From NCBI GenBank assembly GCA_937888615.1, contig CALABZ010000195.1, positions 1-9,683 of the forward strand: a DNA stretch of 9,683 bases, read 5' to 3'. Positions 1-7,539 of this stretch are shown piece after piece; within the stretch, counting starts at the first letter, position 1; every line of letters begins with the position of its first letter. The translations under genes and the position numbers were made by a program. The notes under the pieces are model-generated. The model ran no database searches. It saw only the letters and a list, made by a program, of their open reading frames with translations, and had not been told where the DNA came from. This DNA comes from an uncultured Lentisphaeria bacterium. GTDB taxonomy: Bacteria > Verrucomicrobiota > Lentisphaeria > Victivallales > Victivallaceae.

Positions 1-543
1 AAAAATTGCGTTCACTTCCTGAATATGGAAATGGCCGCTACCGCTGAAATGGTCGGCATCGCCTGTCGCGTCAAGCCGCACAGCAGTTGCCTGGTCCCGG
101 AAAAACGCCAGGAACTGACCACCGAAGGGGGCCTCGACGTCTGCGGGCAGCTCGACCACCTCGCCGACGCGGTCCGCAAGCTCCAGGAGAACGGCATTGT
201 CGTGAGTATCTTCATTGACCCGGACCGCGAACAGATCAGCGCGGCCCGTTCGATCGGCGCCGACTACATCGAACTGCATACCGGTTCGTTCGCCAATGCC
301 ACCGGGGCCGGACAGCGCGCCGAACTCAACCGCCTGATTACCGCCGCGCATCACGCCCACGAAGTCGGCCTGAAAGTCAATGCCGGTCATGGCATCGATT
401 ACCAGAATATCGCCGGAATTCTTGAAATTCCTTATTTGCAGGAGCTTAATATCGGGCACAGCATTATCGCCCGCGCCGTCATGGTCGGTATCGACCAGGC
501 TGTGCGCGAAATGCTCACCTTGATGCGCCCGTACAATAAATAA
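1..543 (+). CDS. pdxJ: Pyridoxine 5'-phosphate synthase, 5'-truncated by window edge
   Basis: PdxJ makes pyridoxine 5'-phosphate from 1-deoxy-D-xylulose 5-phosphate and 3-amino-2-oxopropyl phosphate, the ring-closing step of the DXP-dependent vitamin B6 pathway in the cytoplasm. The frame is open from base 1 and gives 180 residues. Compared with about 243 in E. coli, roughly the first 60 are outside the window. Family blocks appear in order: NMEMA (active-site Glu), CLVPEKRQE, TTEGGLDV (substrate-binding Thr), IELHTG (Glu), KVNAGHG (His) and ELNIGHSIIARAVM (the phosphate-binding Gly-His near the C-terminus). These are the conserved residues of the TIM-barrel active site, so the visible part looks functional. 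An internal ATG at base 25 is only an internal Met; the upstream codons (Lys-Asn-Cys-Val-His-Phe-Leu-Asn) continue the family alignment. The next gene starts 31 bases later, which suggests co-transcription. Confidence 0.96.
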   Translation, partial: KNCVHFLNMEMAATAEMVGIACRVKPHSSCLVPEKRQELTTEGGLDVCGQLDHLADAVRKLQENGIVVSIFIDPDREQISAARSIGADYIELHTGSFANATGAGQRAELNRLITAAHHAHEVGLKVNAGHGIDYQNIAGILEIPYLQELNIGHSIIARAVMVGIDQAVREMLTLMRPYNK

Positions 544-574
544 CATTATCCCCTCAGCAGCAAGGAGATCATCT

Positions 575-1672
575 ATGGCAAACACGATTCTGCACAATCT
601 GCTCGATTATGCGGTAACCAACGGCGCATCGGACATCCATATCAAACAGAATGCTCCGGTTTCGGTACGCCTCGACGGCGAAATGGTCGCCACCGACTTC
701 GTCCCGGACTACGAAATGCTGATGCACTTCCTGAAGGAAGTCGCCAATGAAAGCCAGGTTGCGTCATTCAACAAAATCGGCGACCTCGACCTTTCCCACC
801 TGGAAGATGAAGTCGGGCGTTTCCGCCTCAATATCCACCGCCAGCGCAACACCATCTGCATCACCATGCGTTATGTGAAAAACAAGCTCATGACTTTCGA
901 AGAACTTGGCCTGCCGCCGGTCCTGAGTATGCTTTCCGAACGTTCGCGCGGCATCATCCTGATGACCGGGACCACCGGTTCCGGGAAATCCACCACGCTG
1001 GCCGCCATGCTTGAGCACGTGAACCAGAACATGAACAAGCACGTGATCACCATTGAAGACCCGATCGAATACGAATTCGAAGACAAAAAATCATTCTTCG
1101 AACAACGCGAGGTGGGAATTGACACCGAATCTTTCGCCAGTGCCCTGAAACACTGTCTGCGTCAAGACCCCGACATCATCATGGTCGGTGAAATGCGCGA
1201 CCGCAACAGTTTCGAAGCCGCCCTGCAGGCCGCTGATACCGGGCATTTGGTCATTACCACACTCCACGCCTCGAACGCTTCGCAGTCGATCACCCGTATC
1301 CTCGACTTTTTCAACCGCGACGAACAGGACCAGATCCGCGAATCGCTGGCGAACAACCTGGTGTCGGTCATTTCCCAACGCCTGGTGCCCCGCGCTTTCG
1401 GCGGCGGCCGCTCCCCCATCTGCGAAATCATGATCAATATTCCGCTCGTCGCTAAGATGATCCTTGACGATAAATTGGAAAAACTCCCCGGCGCCATCGC
1501 CTCCAGCCGCAACGAAGGTATGCAGACCTTTAACCAGGATCTGTACGACCACGTTCAGGAAGGCACCATCACCGAGGAAGACGCGCTGGCCGCTTCGGAC
1601 AACCCCGGACAGTTGAAAATGAACTTCCAGGGTATTTTCCTGTCGCAGGGCGACAGCCAGATCGTCGGTTGA
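575..1672 (+). CDS. PilT/PilU-family type IV pilus retraction ATPase (PilU-like)
   Basis: This is a hexameric secretion-type ATPase of the PilT/VirB11 superfamily, known to power pilin disassembly at the cytoplasmic base of type IV pili. The 365 residues show an N-terminal PAS-like domain starting with the GASDIHI motif (17-23), Walker A GTTGSGKST (132-140), Asp box ITIEDPIE (158-165), Walker B IIMVGEMRD with catalytic Glu206, and His box GHLVITTLHASNA with His231. The C-terminal GMQTFNQDLY...EGTITEEDAL tail and the HASNA...RILDFF stretch resemble PilU more than PilT. At the place of PilT's AIRNLIRE motif is VAKMILDD, which also argues against a canonical PilT. No paired Cys zinc motif of the PilB/GspE assembly ATPases is present. 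The start has a strong AAGGAGAT ribosome site at 562-569. The next gene follows after 16 bases. The family is certain; the PilU subtype is likely. No other pilus gene is in view. Confidence 0.93.
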   Translation: MANTILHNLLDYAVTNGASDIHIKQNAPVSVRLDGEMVATDFVPDYEMLMHFLKEVANESQVASFNKIGDLDLSHLEDEVGRFRLNIHRQRNTICITMRYVKNKLMTFEELGLPPVLSMLSERSRGIILMTGTTGSGKSTTLAAMLEHVNQNMNKHVITIEDPIEYEFEDKKSFFEQREVGIDTESFASALKHCLRQDPDIIMVGEMRDRNSFEAALQAADTGHLVITTLHASNASQSITRILDFFNRDEQDQIRESLANNLVSVISQRLVPRAFGGGRSPICEIMINIPLVAKMILDDKLEKLPGAIASSRNEGMQTFNQDLYDHVQEGTITEEDALAASDNPGQLKMNFQGIFLSQGDSQIVG

Positions 1673-1688
1673 CGGGGGGCCGCACCCG

Positions 1689-4274
1689 ATGCCGACGTTC
1701 GAACGCATTCACTCGGGGCTGGAAGGTTTCGACCGGATCGTCGACTCGATCCGGATGGGCGACAACGTGGTCTGGCAGCTCGGCAGCCTTGACGAGTACC
1801 GCTACTTTGTCCGTCCTTACGTGAAACAGGCCATCGCGGACCGGCGTAACGTGATCTATATCCGTTTCGCCGCCCACCCCCCACTGCTCAAGGAACGCGA
1901 GGGGTTGAAGGTTTTCCGCCTCGACCCCGAAGTCGGCTTTGAAAATTTTACCGTACAGGTCCATAAGATCATCGCCGCCGAGGGCGAGGACGCGTTTTAT
2001 GTGTTCGATTCGCTGTCGGAACTGCAAAGCGCGTGGGCTTCGGACCTGATGATGGGGTGTTTCTTTCAGGTCACTTGCCCGTATCTCTTTGAAATGAATA
2101 CCGTCGCTTACTTCGGCATTCTCCGCAACCGCCATTCATTCGACGCCGTGGCGCGGATTCGCGACACCACCCAGCTCCTGCTCGATGTTTTCTCCGGCGG
2201 CGGCGTCATGTACGTACAACCCCTCAAGGTCTGGAACCGTTACAACTCCACCATGTTCATGCCCCACCGCCTGCTCGACGACGGCAAGGACATGCGCCCG
2301 CTGAACGACTCGGTCGAGGCCCAGCGCTTTTACACCATCCTGAACGAACGCGGCGTCAGCCCGGTGGATTGTTCGCTGGACAACTGGGACCGGACCTTTA
2401 TGGAGGCGCGGCGCGAACTTGAATCCGGCATCGAATCCCCGGAAACCCGTCGCCGCCTCATTTCCATGCTGATGGGGCGCGATTCCAAAATCGCCGAAAT
2501 GACCGAAATGCATTTTGCCACCATCGACCTCCTGAATGTCAAGGAGCGCATGGTCGGTTCCGGGGCCGTCGGCGGCAAGGCGGCCGGAGTTCTGCTCTCC
2601 CGCAAAATCGTCGCCGCCAAGCTTCCGGAATTGCAGGAGCGTATCGAGCCCCACGATTCATTTTACGTTGGCGCGGATGTCTTTTACTCGTACCTGGTGG
2701 GCAACGGCTGGTGGAAACTCCGGCTGGAACAGCGCACCGACGAGGGATTTTTCACCGCCGCCGCCGAACTTGGACGCAAAATCATGACCGGCCGTTTCGC
2801 CGAAGGGCTTCGCGACCAGTTTCGCCGGATGCTCGATTATTTCGGCCAGAGTCCGATCATCGTGCGTTCCAGCAGTCTGCTTGAGGATAGTTTCGGCAAT
2901 GCCTTCGCCGGCAAGTACGAATCCGTCTTCTGCGTCAACGCCGGGCTGCCGGAACGCCGTCTGGAAGCGTTCGAAAACGCCGTCAAACGGGTCTACGCGA
3001 GCGCGATGAACCCCTCCGCGCTGGCCTACCGCCGCCAACGGCACCTCGACCGCAACGATGAACAGATGGCGATCCTGGTCCAGCGCGTTTCCGGTTCGAA
3101 CTATGACGGTTTTTTTATGCCCTGTGCCGCCGGGGTGGGTTATTCGCACAATTCCTACGTCTGGCACGACGACATCGACCCCGCCGACGGACTGCTCCGG
3201 CTGGTGGCCGGACTGGGAACCCGCGCGGTCGAACGGGTCGAATCCGATTACCCGCGTCTGGTATCGCTGAGCGCGCCAGAACTGATGCCGGTGGCCGGCG
3301 ATGACGACCGCGCCCGCTTCTCCCAGAAATCCATCGACCTGCTGAACCTCGAAAAGAACGAACTCGACTCCGTTCCCCTCGCCGACGCGGTGCCGCACCT
3401 GCCGCCGTGGCTTTGCGCATTGCTGTGCGAACACGACACCGTCGCCGAGGATTACTATCGCGGACGCGGCATGATGCGCGACGTCTATTTCTGCAATTGC
3501 GGCAAAATCGTCTCCTCCGCTCCGTTCATTGCGGATATGAAAAGCATTCTGCAGACGCTGGAGCGGGTCTACCGCTATCCGGTCGATATCGAGTTTACCG
3601 TCAATTTTGCCGAAAACGGCGCTTATGCCGTCAACCTCCTGCAATGCCGTCCCCTGCAGATTCGCGGCGGCAGTACTGAAGTCGTGATTCCCGATATTCC
3701 CCCGGAACGCACCTTTTTCGCCTTGACCGGTCACACGATGGGGGGTGGGGCCGACCTTGTGCTCGACTATGTGGTTCTGGTCGACCCGGCACAGTATTAT
3801 AAAATAGATTTCAACGGCAAATACCGTACCGCGCGTACCGTCGGCAAGCTCAATCAACTGCTGACCGCCGATGACGGCGGCGCCCGGGTCATGCTGCTGG
3901 GGCCGGGCCGCTGGGGAACCAGTTCACCGGAGCTTGGCGTACCGGTGAATTTCGCGGAAATCAGCGGCATTGCGGCGATTTGCGAAGTTTCTTATCAGGA
4001 CGCGCATGTCATGCCGGAACTCTCTTACGGAAGTCATTTCTTTCAGGATCTGGTGGAGGTGGGGATGTTTTATGCGGCGATTTTCGACGGGCGCAAGGAC
4101 TGCGCGTACCGTCCGGACTTCTTCGCCGCCGAGCCGGATCTACTATCCGAACTGCTTGGCGAAGCCGAAGCGGAAAATTCCGCCGTTCGTGTTTACCGGA
4201 CCGGAAATTTAAAACTTCGCCTCAAATCGGATGTGATTACCCGTCGGACGGTCTGCGGAATTTTCGATGCCTGA
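1689..4274 (+). CDS. Fusion of degenerate KaiC-like domain with PEP-synthase/PPDK-type ATP-grasp domain
   Basis: An 861-residue cytoplasmic protein of unknown role. Residues 9-195 read like a KaiC/RadA-type RecA fold: SGLEGFDRIV (9-18), a hydrophobic strand, a Walker-B-like strand FYVFDSLSEL (103-112), and RDTTQLLLD...MYVQPLKVWNR (158-184), matching the end of KaiC cores. Where the P-loop should be is QLGSLDEY (30-37), with no GxxGxGK[ST], so this half should not bind ATP normally. Residues about 288-658 are a PPDK/PEP-synthase N-terminal ATP-grasp domain: VGGKAAG with Lys297, IIVRSS with Arg393, FAGKYESVF (406-414), DIE with Glu635, LQCRP with Gln652 and Arg654. These match the family's nucleotide-binding residues. 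A further conserved block follows: VLLVDP-like strand, LGPGRWGTSSPELG (737-750) and GSHFFQDL (781-788), known to me from large PEP/pyruvate-binding-domain proteins of other phyla. The phosphohistidine and PEP-binding domains are absent, so it is not a complete PEP synthase. The ribosome site is a weak G-run nine bases upstream. Probably co-transcribed with the pilus ATPase. Confidence 0.85.
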   Translation: MPTFERIHSGLEGFDRIVDSIRMGDNVVWQLGSLDEYRYFVRPYVKQAIADRRNVIYIRFAAHPPLLKEREGLKVFRLDPEVGFENFTVQVHKIIAAEGEDAFYVFDSLSELQSAWASDLMMGCFFQVTCPYLFEMNTVAYFGILRNRHSFDAVARIRDTTQLLLDVFSGGGVMYVQPLKVWNRYNSTMFMPHRLLDDGKDMRPLNDSVEAQRFYTILNERGVSPVDCSLDNWDRTFMEARRELESGIESPETRRRLISMLMGRDSKIAEMTEMHFATIDLLNVKERMVGSGAVGGKAAGVLLSRKIVAAKLPELQERIEPHDSFYVGADVFYSYLVGNGWWKLRLEQRTDEGFFTAAAELGRKIMTGRFAEGLRDQFRRMLDYFGQSPIIVRSSSLLEDSFGNAFAGKYESVFCVNAGLPERRLEAFENAVKRVYASAMNPSALAYRRQRHLDRNDEQMAILVQRVSGSNYDGFFMPCAAGVGYSHNSYVWHDDIDPADGLLRLVAGLGTRAVERVESDYPRLVSLSAPELMPVAGDDDRARFSQKSIDLLNLEKNELDSVPLADAVPHLPPWLCALLCEHDTVAEDYYRGRGMMRDVYFCNCGKIVSSAPFIADMKSILQTLERVYRYPVDIEFTVNFAENGAYAVNLLQCRPLQIRGGSTEVVIPDIPPERTFFALTGHTMGGGADLVLDYVVLVDPAQYYKIDFNGKYRTARTVGKLNQLLTADDGGARVMLLGPGRWGTSSPELGVPVNFAEISGIAAICEVSYQDAHVMPELSYGSHFFQDLVEVGMFYAAIFDGRKDCAYRPDFFAAEPDLLSELLGEAEAENSAVRVYRTGNLKLRLKSDVITRRTVCGIFDA

Positions 4275-4304
4275 AAAATTTTTACCGATCTCTGTTTTTT
4301 GCCC

Positions 4305-4333
4305 TGTACAAACATCAATTCCAATGCTATATT
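4305..4333 (+). promoter_or_regulatory. Candidate sigma-70-type promoter for typA
   Basis: In the only sizeable gap on the plus strand (4275-4359), TGTACA at 4305-4310 (4 of 6 matches to TTGACA) is followed after 17 bases by TATATT at 4328-4333 (5 of 6 to TATAAT). A TGC directly before it gives an extended -10. Transcription would start near 4340, leaving a leader of about 20 bases before the typA start. The gap is clearly AT-richer than its surroundings. The call rests on consensus matching only. Confidence 0.5.
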
Positions 4334-4359
4334 ATAGGCTTGCTTGAATTTATAGCCAA

Positions 4360-6198
4360 ATGGATTATATGAACGAGATTAGAAATATTGCGATTATCGC
4401 CCACGTTGACCACGGTAAAACGACCTTGGTCGACAAAATTATGATGCAGGCCAAAATGTTTCGCGAAAACCAGGAAATGCATGAGTGCTTCCTGGACAGC
4501 AACGACCTTGAGCGCGAGCGCGGCATCACCATTCTTTCCAAGAATATCAGCATCCGCTATCAGGGGATCAAGATCAACGTTATCGATACCCCCGGACACA
4601 GTGACTTCGGCGGACAGGTCGAACGCGTTCTGAATCTGGCCGACGGCGTACTGTTGCTGGTGGACTCCGCCGAAGGCCCCATGCCCCAAACCCGTTTCGT
4701 ACTCGATAAAGCCTTGCAGTTGAAACTGAAACCCATCGTTGTGGTCAACAAAATCGACAAGCCGGACGCCCGCCCCCAGGCGGTGCTGAACAAGGTTTTC
4801 GATCTTTTCTGCGAACTGAACGCCGACGACGACCAGCTCGAATTTCCCGTCCTTTACGCCAGTGGCCGCGACGGCTGGGCCGTTAATGACCTCGAAAAGG
4901 ACCCGCGCAATTCGATCATGCCGCTGATGGACGCCGTCATCAAATACATTCCCGAGCCGCCGATCCACGAAGGACCGGTGCAGATGCAGATCACCACGCT
5001 TGACTATTCGGACTACGTCGGTCGTATCGGAATCGGCCGGGTCCATCGTGGAACCCTGGCCCTGAATCGTCCGTTGGTTATCATCAAACGCAATGGCGCG
5101 GTCAAACCCGTTACCATCAAACAGCTTTTCACCTTTGAAGGACTGACTCGCGAAGAAACCAATTCCGTCCCCTGCGGCGACCTCTGCGCCATCGTCGGTG
5201 TGGAAAATATCGACATCGGCGACACCATCGCCGATGCCGAATCCCCCGAAGCGCTGCCGCCGATCACGGTGGACGAACCGACATTGTCAATGACGTTCCG
5301 CGTCAACGATTCGCCGTTCTACGGGCGCGAAGGCAAATACGTCAGCAGCCGCCACCTGCGTGAGCGTCTTCTCAAAGAGATGGAAAAAGACGTGGCATTG
5401 CGCGTTGAGGACAACGCCGGCGCCAGCGGCGAAAGCTTCAAGGTCAGCGGACGCGGTGTTCTTCACCTTTCGATCCTGATCGAAACCATGCGCCGTGAAG
5501 GTTATGAAATGGCCGTGGCTCCGCCGCAGGTCATCTGCAAAGAAATCGACGGCAAGACCAACGAACCGGTCGAATTGCTTTCGGTGGACGTACCCGACGA
5601 ATACGCCGGCAAAATCATCGAACTGGCCGGTCAGCGCCAGGGCGAAATGCTCAACATGGAATCCCGCGGCGCCCGTCAGCTCATTGAATTTAAGATCCCG
5701 ACCCGCGGCCTGATCGGTTTCCGCAGTCGCGCGCTCACGTTAAGCACCGGCGAAGCGATCGTTTCGCACCGTTTCCTCGGGTATGAGCCGATGCGCGGCG
5801 AAATTCCGCGCCGTATCGCCGGTACTATCGTCAGTGCCGGGCAGGGCAAAGCGGTGGCTTACGCCATCGACGGGCTCCAGCAGCGCGGATTCTTCTTCAT
5901 CGAGCCGAACGACGACTGTTACGAAGGAATGATCATCGGCGAGCATTGCAAAGAAGGCGATATCGTCGTCAACATCCAGCGCGCCAAGCAGTTGACCAAC
6001 ATGCGCGCCGCCGGATCGGACCGCAATATGAAGATTGCCCCCGCCCGCAAGCTTTCGCTTGAACAGGCTCTCGAATACATCGAAGAGGATGAACTCGTCG
6101 AGATTACCCCGCAGTCCATGCGTCTGCGCAAGCTCTTCCTGACCGAACTCGAACGCAAGCGCCGCAAAAGCACCAAGGAATCGGTGAAAAACGCCTGA
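4360..6198 (+). CDS. typA: Translational GTPase TypA/BipA
   Basis: TypA/BipA is an EF-G-like GTPase that binds the ribosome and helps 50S assembly and stress or low-temperature growth. The 612 residues match the usual length of about 607. GTPase motifs are intact: G1 AHVDHGKT (14-21), the switch-I RGIT (54-57), G3 DTPGH (76-80), G4 NKID (130-133) and G5-like YASG (166-169). Downstream are the EF-Tu domain 2, the EF-G domain III/V-like parts (VSGRGVLHLSILIE; IPTRGLIGFRS) and the BipA-specific C-terminal domain (AYAIDGLQQRG...YEGMIIGEH...LTNMRA). This last domain separates it from EF-G and LepA. A second ATG at 4369 gives a start closer to the E. coli N-terminus (M-x-E-x-R-N-I-A-I) and may be the true start. 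Neither start has a clear Shine-Dalgarno sequence. The gene is separated from its upstream neighbour by 85 bases and probably has its own promoter. Confidence 0.97.
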   Translation: MDYMNEIRNIAIIAHVDHGKTTLVDKIMMQAKMFRENQEMHECFLDSNDLERERGITILSKNISIRYQGIKINVIDTPGHSDFGGQVERVLNLADGVLLLVDSAEGPMPQTRFVLDKALQLKLKPIVVVNKIDKPDARPQAVLNKVFDLFCELNADDDQLEFPVLYASGRDGWAVNDLEKDPRNSIMPLMDAVIKYIPEPPIHEGPVQMQITTLDYSDYVGRIGIGRVHRGTLALNRPLVIIKRNGAVKPVTIKQLFTFEGLTREETNSVPCGDLCAIVGVENIDIGDTIADAESPEALPPITVDEPTLSMTFRVNDSPFYGREGKYVSSRHLRERLLKEMEKDVALRVEDNAGASGESFKVSGRGVLHLSILIETMRREGYEMAVAPPQVICKEIDGKTNEPVELLSVDVPDEYAGKIIELAGQRQGEMLNMESRGARQLIEFKIPTRGLIGFRSRALTLSTGEAIVSHRFLGYEPMRGEIPRRIAGTIVSAGQGKAVAYAIDGLQQRGFFFIEPNDDCYEGMIIGEHCKEGDIVVNIQRAKQLTNMRAAGSDRNMKIAPARKLSLEQALEYIEEDELVEITPQSMRLRKLFLTELERKRRKSTKESVKNA

Positions 6199-6208
6199 TC
6201 CGGTCGTT

Positions 6209-6742
6209 TTATTCCTTCCGCCTGAAACGGCGGAAGGGCTTTCGTGCCAGCGCCACCAGTTGCGCGTCCAGCTTCGGCATAAACCATTCGAGCGGCGTGC
6301 GCCCGCAATATATGGCGATCCCTACGCACCAGAGCAGGAAAAAGAGCCCGGCAAGCTTATTCTGAAGCGCGTTCAAATCCCAGCCGAAACTCCAGGCGTA
6401 CTCGGTCCCGTTGAACGGCAGCCAGTAAGGAATGGTCCAGCCTTCGCCCGATCCGAGCAGGTCCATCACAAGATGCAGATGCACCAAGGCGAGAAAAAGC
6501 AGGAAACATTTGATTTTGTGCGTACAGAATGTGGTAAGAACACCCGAAAGCAGCAATGCGAAGAGCAGATTGTGTCCGTAAACATGGTGTGTCGCCCAAT
6601 ACGCTTCGTCTCCGAAAACATAGGTGACCCCGTCAAGGTCCGGCAATCCCGCCGCCAGCATGGCGAGGAATCGTTCGCGGGCGGAGAGCCGAAAACAGTT
6701 CGCCACACACCAGCCGCTCATGACATGGGTTTGCAAATGCAT
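6209..6742 (-). CDS. YdjM-like membrane-bound putative metal-dependent hydrolase
   Basis: The 177-residue protein begins with THVMSGW (5-11) and has LPDLDG (33-38), THHVYGHN (51-58) and HLVMD (90-94). This spacing of His and Asp residues is that of the YdjM/YfhO-type inner-membrane 'metal-dependent hydrolase' family (DUF457, PF04307), whose reaction is not established. Three hydrophobic stretches (about 58-75, 79-96 and 128-146) suggest membrane helices, and the tail (166-177) is strongly basic (Arg/Lys), fitting a cytoplasmic C-terminus. The start at 6742 has a G-rich ribosome site, AGGGGGG at 6749-6755, six bases upstream. It begins 20 bases after the amidohydrolase stop, so the two are likely one operon. 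It converges with typA, the two stops being 10 bases apart. Family call is by motif pattern; substrate unknown. Confidence 0.75.
   Translation of the reverse strand: MHLQTHVMSGWCVANCFRLSARERFLAMLAAGLPDLDGVTYVFGDEAYWATHHVYGHNLLFALLLSGVLTTFCTHKIKCFLLFLALVHLHLVMDLLGSGEGWTIPYWLPFNGTEYAWSFGWDLNALQNKLAGLFFLLWCVGIAIYCGRTPLEWFMPKLDAQLVALARKPFRRFRRKE
6214..6237. terminator. Perfect hairpin between convergent genes, possible terminator
   Basis: CCTTCCGCC (6214-6222) and GGCGGAAGG (6229-6237) form a 9-bp GC-rich perfect stem with a 6-base loop TGAAAC, starting 16 bases after the typA stop. On the plus strand only a weak CTTTC follows, and on the minus strand an A-rich stretch, so the U-tract of a classical intrinsic terminator is missing on both sides. 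The hairpin lies within the last codons of the minus-strand gene, where it encodes part of an Arg/Lys-rich tail. It is plausible as a typA terminator or an mRNA 3'-end stabiliser. Confidence 0.4.
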
Positions 6743-6762
6743 TCGCCGCCCCCCTGTTCCGG

Positions 6763-7530
6763 TCAGTAACCGCTGATTCGCAGGAAATTTTCGGCGAAGA
6801 GCAGTTCCTGTTCGCGCCGCTCGAGCTTTTCGGCCAGAACGCCGTAAATATACATGGCGATGTTACAGATCGGAAAATCGGTGCCGAACAGGAAATGTTC
6901 CGCCCCGACTTCGCGGACGCCATAACGCAACATACCCCAGCGGAACAGTCCGGTCCCGGAAATATCCAGGTACAGGTTCGGGAAACGCTTCATCAACGTC
7001 AACCGTTCCAGATACACGGTTTTTTCGTTGGGGTGGGCCATGACGATTTTCAATTTCGGGAAATCCAGCAGGATTTTTTCGATATCCTTCAAATCCGCCT
7101 GGTGGATGTTGACCGGCATTCCCAGTTCCTGCGCCAGCTCGTAAACCGGCGACAGCGCTTTGACTGAAAACTCCTGGGTTCCAACCATGTAGGGAACCAG
7201 CTCGCCGATCCAACGAACGCCATGGCGGTACATGTCCTCGACTTCCCGGCATGATTCCTCCGGGAACGCGGCATGTATGGATATTCCCGGCAGATAAAAA
7301 TCCGGGTATTGTTCACGCAGTTTAAGAGTGTCGCGGTTGCACTTGCGGATGTATTCGAAGTCCGTAATGTCGGCGGCTTTGATAACGGAACCGCAGGCGC
7401 GCGAAACGCCGCTTTCCAGCAGTTCGCGCATCATTTCAGGACACGTCTCCGGGCGGTCGTAAACGGACAGCCGGTTTTCCGTGTCCAGAAATGGATGGAT
7501 GTGCGCATCGATGATTTCAAAGTCAAACAT
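6763..7530 (-). CDS. Amidohydrolase-family TIM-barrel metal-dependent hydrolase
   Basis: A 255-residue soluble enzyme of the amidohydrolase-2 family (PF04909), relatives of which hydrolyse or decarboxylate cyclic and aromatic substrates with one bound metal. It starts with the N-terminal metal site DAHIHP (His10, His12), then has a GE (109-110), NIHQAD with His143, VMAHPN with His166, and FGTDFPI with Asp218. These are the barrel-strand metal ligands and catalytic Asp in their usual order. No signal peptide is visible. The length is near the short end for the family but both ends look complete. A clear ribosome site AGGAGAG (7537-7543) sits six bases before the ATG. The membrane hydrolase gene follows after 20 bases. 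The substrate cannot be told; neighbours suggest catabolism of a plant- or host-derived sugar or aromatic compound, but that is inference. Confidence 0.88.
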   Translation of the reverse strand: MFDFEIIDAHIHPFLDTENRLSVYDRPETCPEMMRELLESGVSRACGSVIKAADITDFEYIRKCNRDTLKLREQYPDFYLPGISIHAAFPEESCREVEDMYRHGVRWIGELVPYMVGTQEFSVKALSPVYELAQELGMPVNIHQADLKDIEKILLDFPKLKIVMAHPNEKTVYLERLTLMKRFPNLYLDISGTGLFRWGMLRYGVREVGAEHFLFGTDFPICNIAMYIYGVLAEKLERREQELLFAENFLRISGY

Positions 7531-7539
7531 GGTTTGCTC

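Noticed and set aside
415..431. GGAATT-CTTGA-AATTCC inverted repeat in pdxJ
   Set aside because: Short, AT-rich and inside conserved coding sequence; chance is the simplest explanation.
2658..3857. Long minus-strand open frame of 399 codons opposite the ATP-grasp gene
   Set aside because: It is a shadow frame from strong GC codon bias; it shows no recognisable domain and fully overlaps a gene with clear family motifs.
1689..4274. Annotation as phosphoenolpyruvate synthase (ppsA) or pyruvate phosphate dikinase
   Set aside because: The phosphohistidine and PEP-binding domains are absent and the N-terminus is a different domain, so only the ATP-grasp domain can be claimed.
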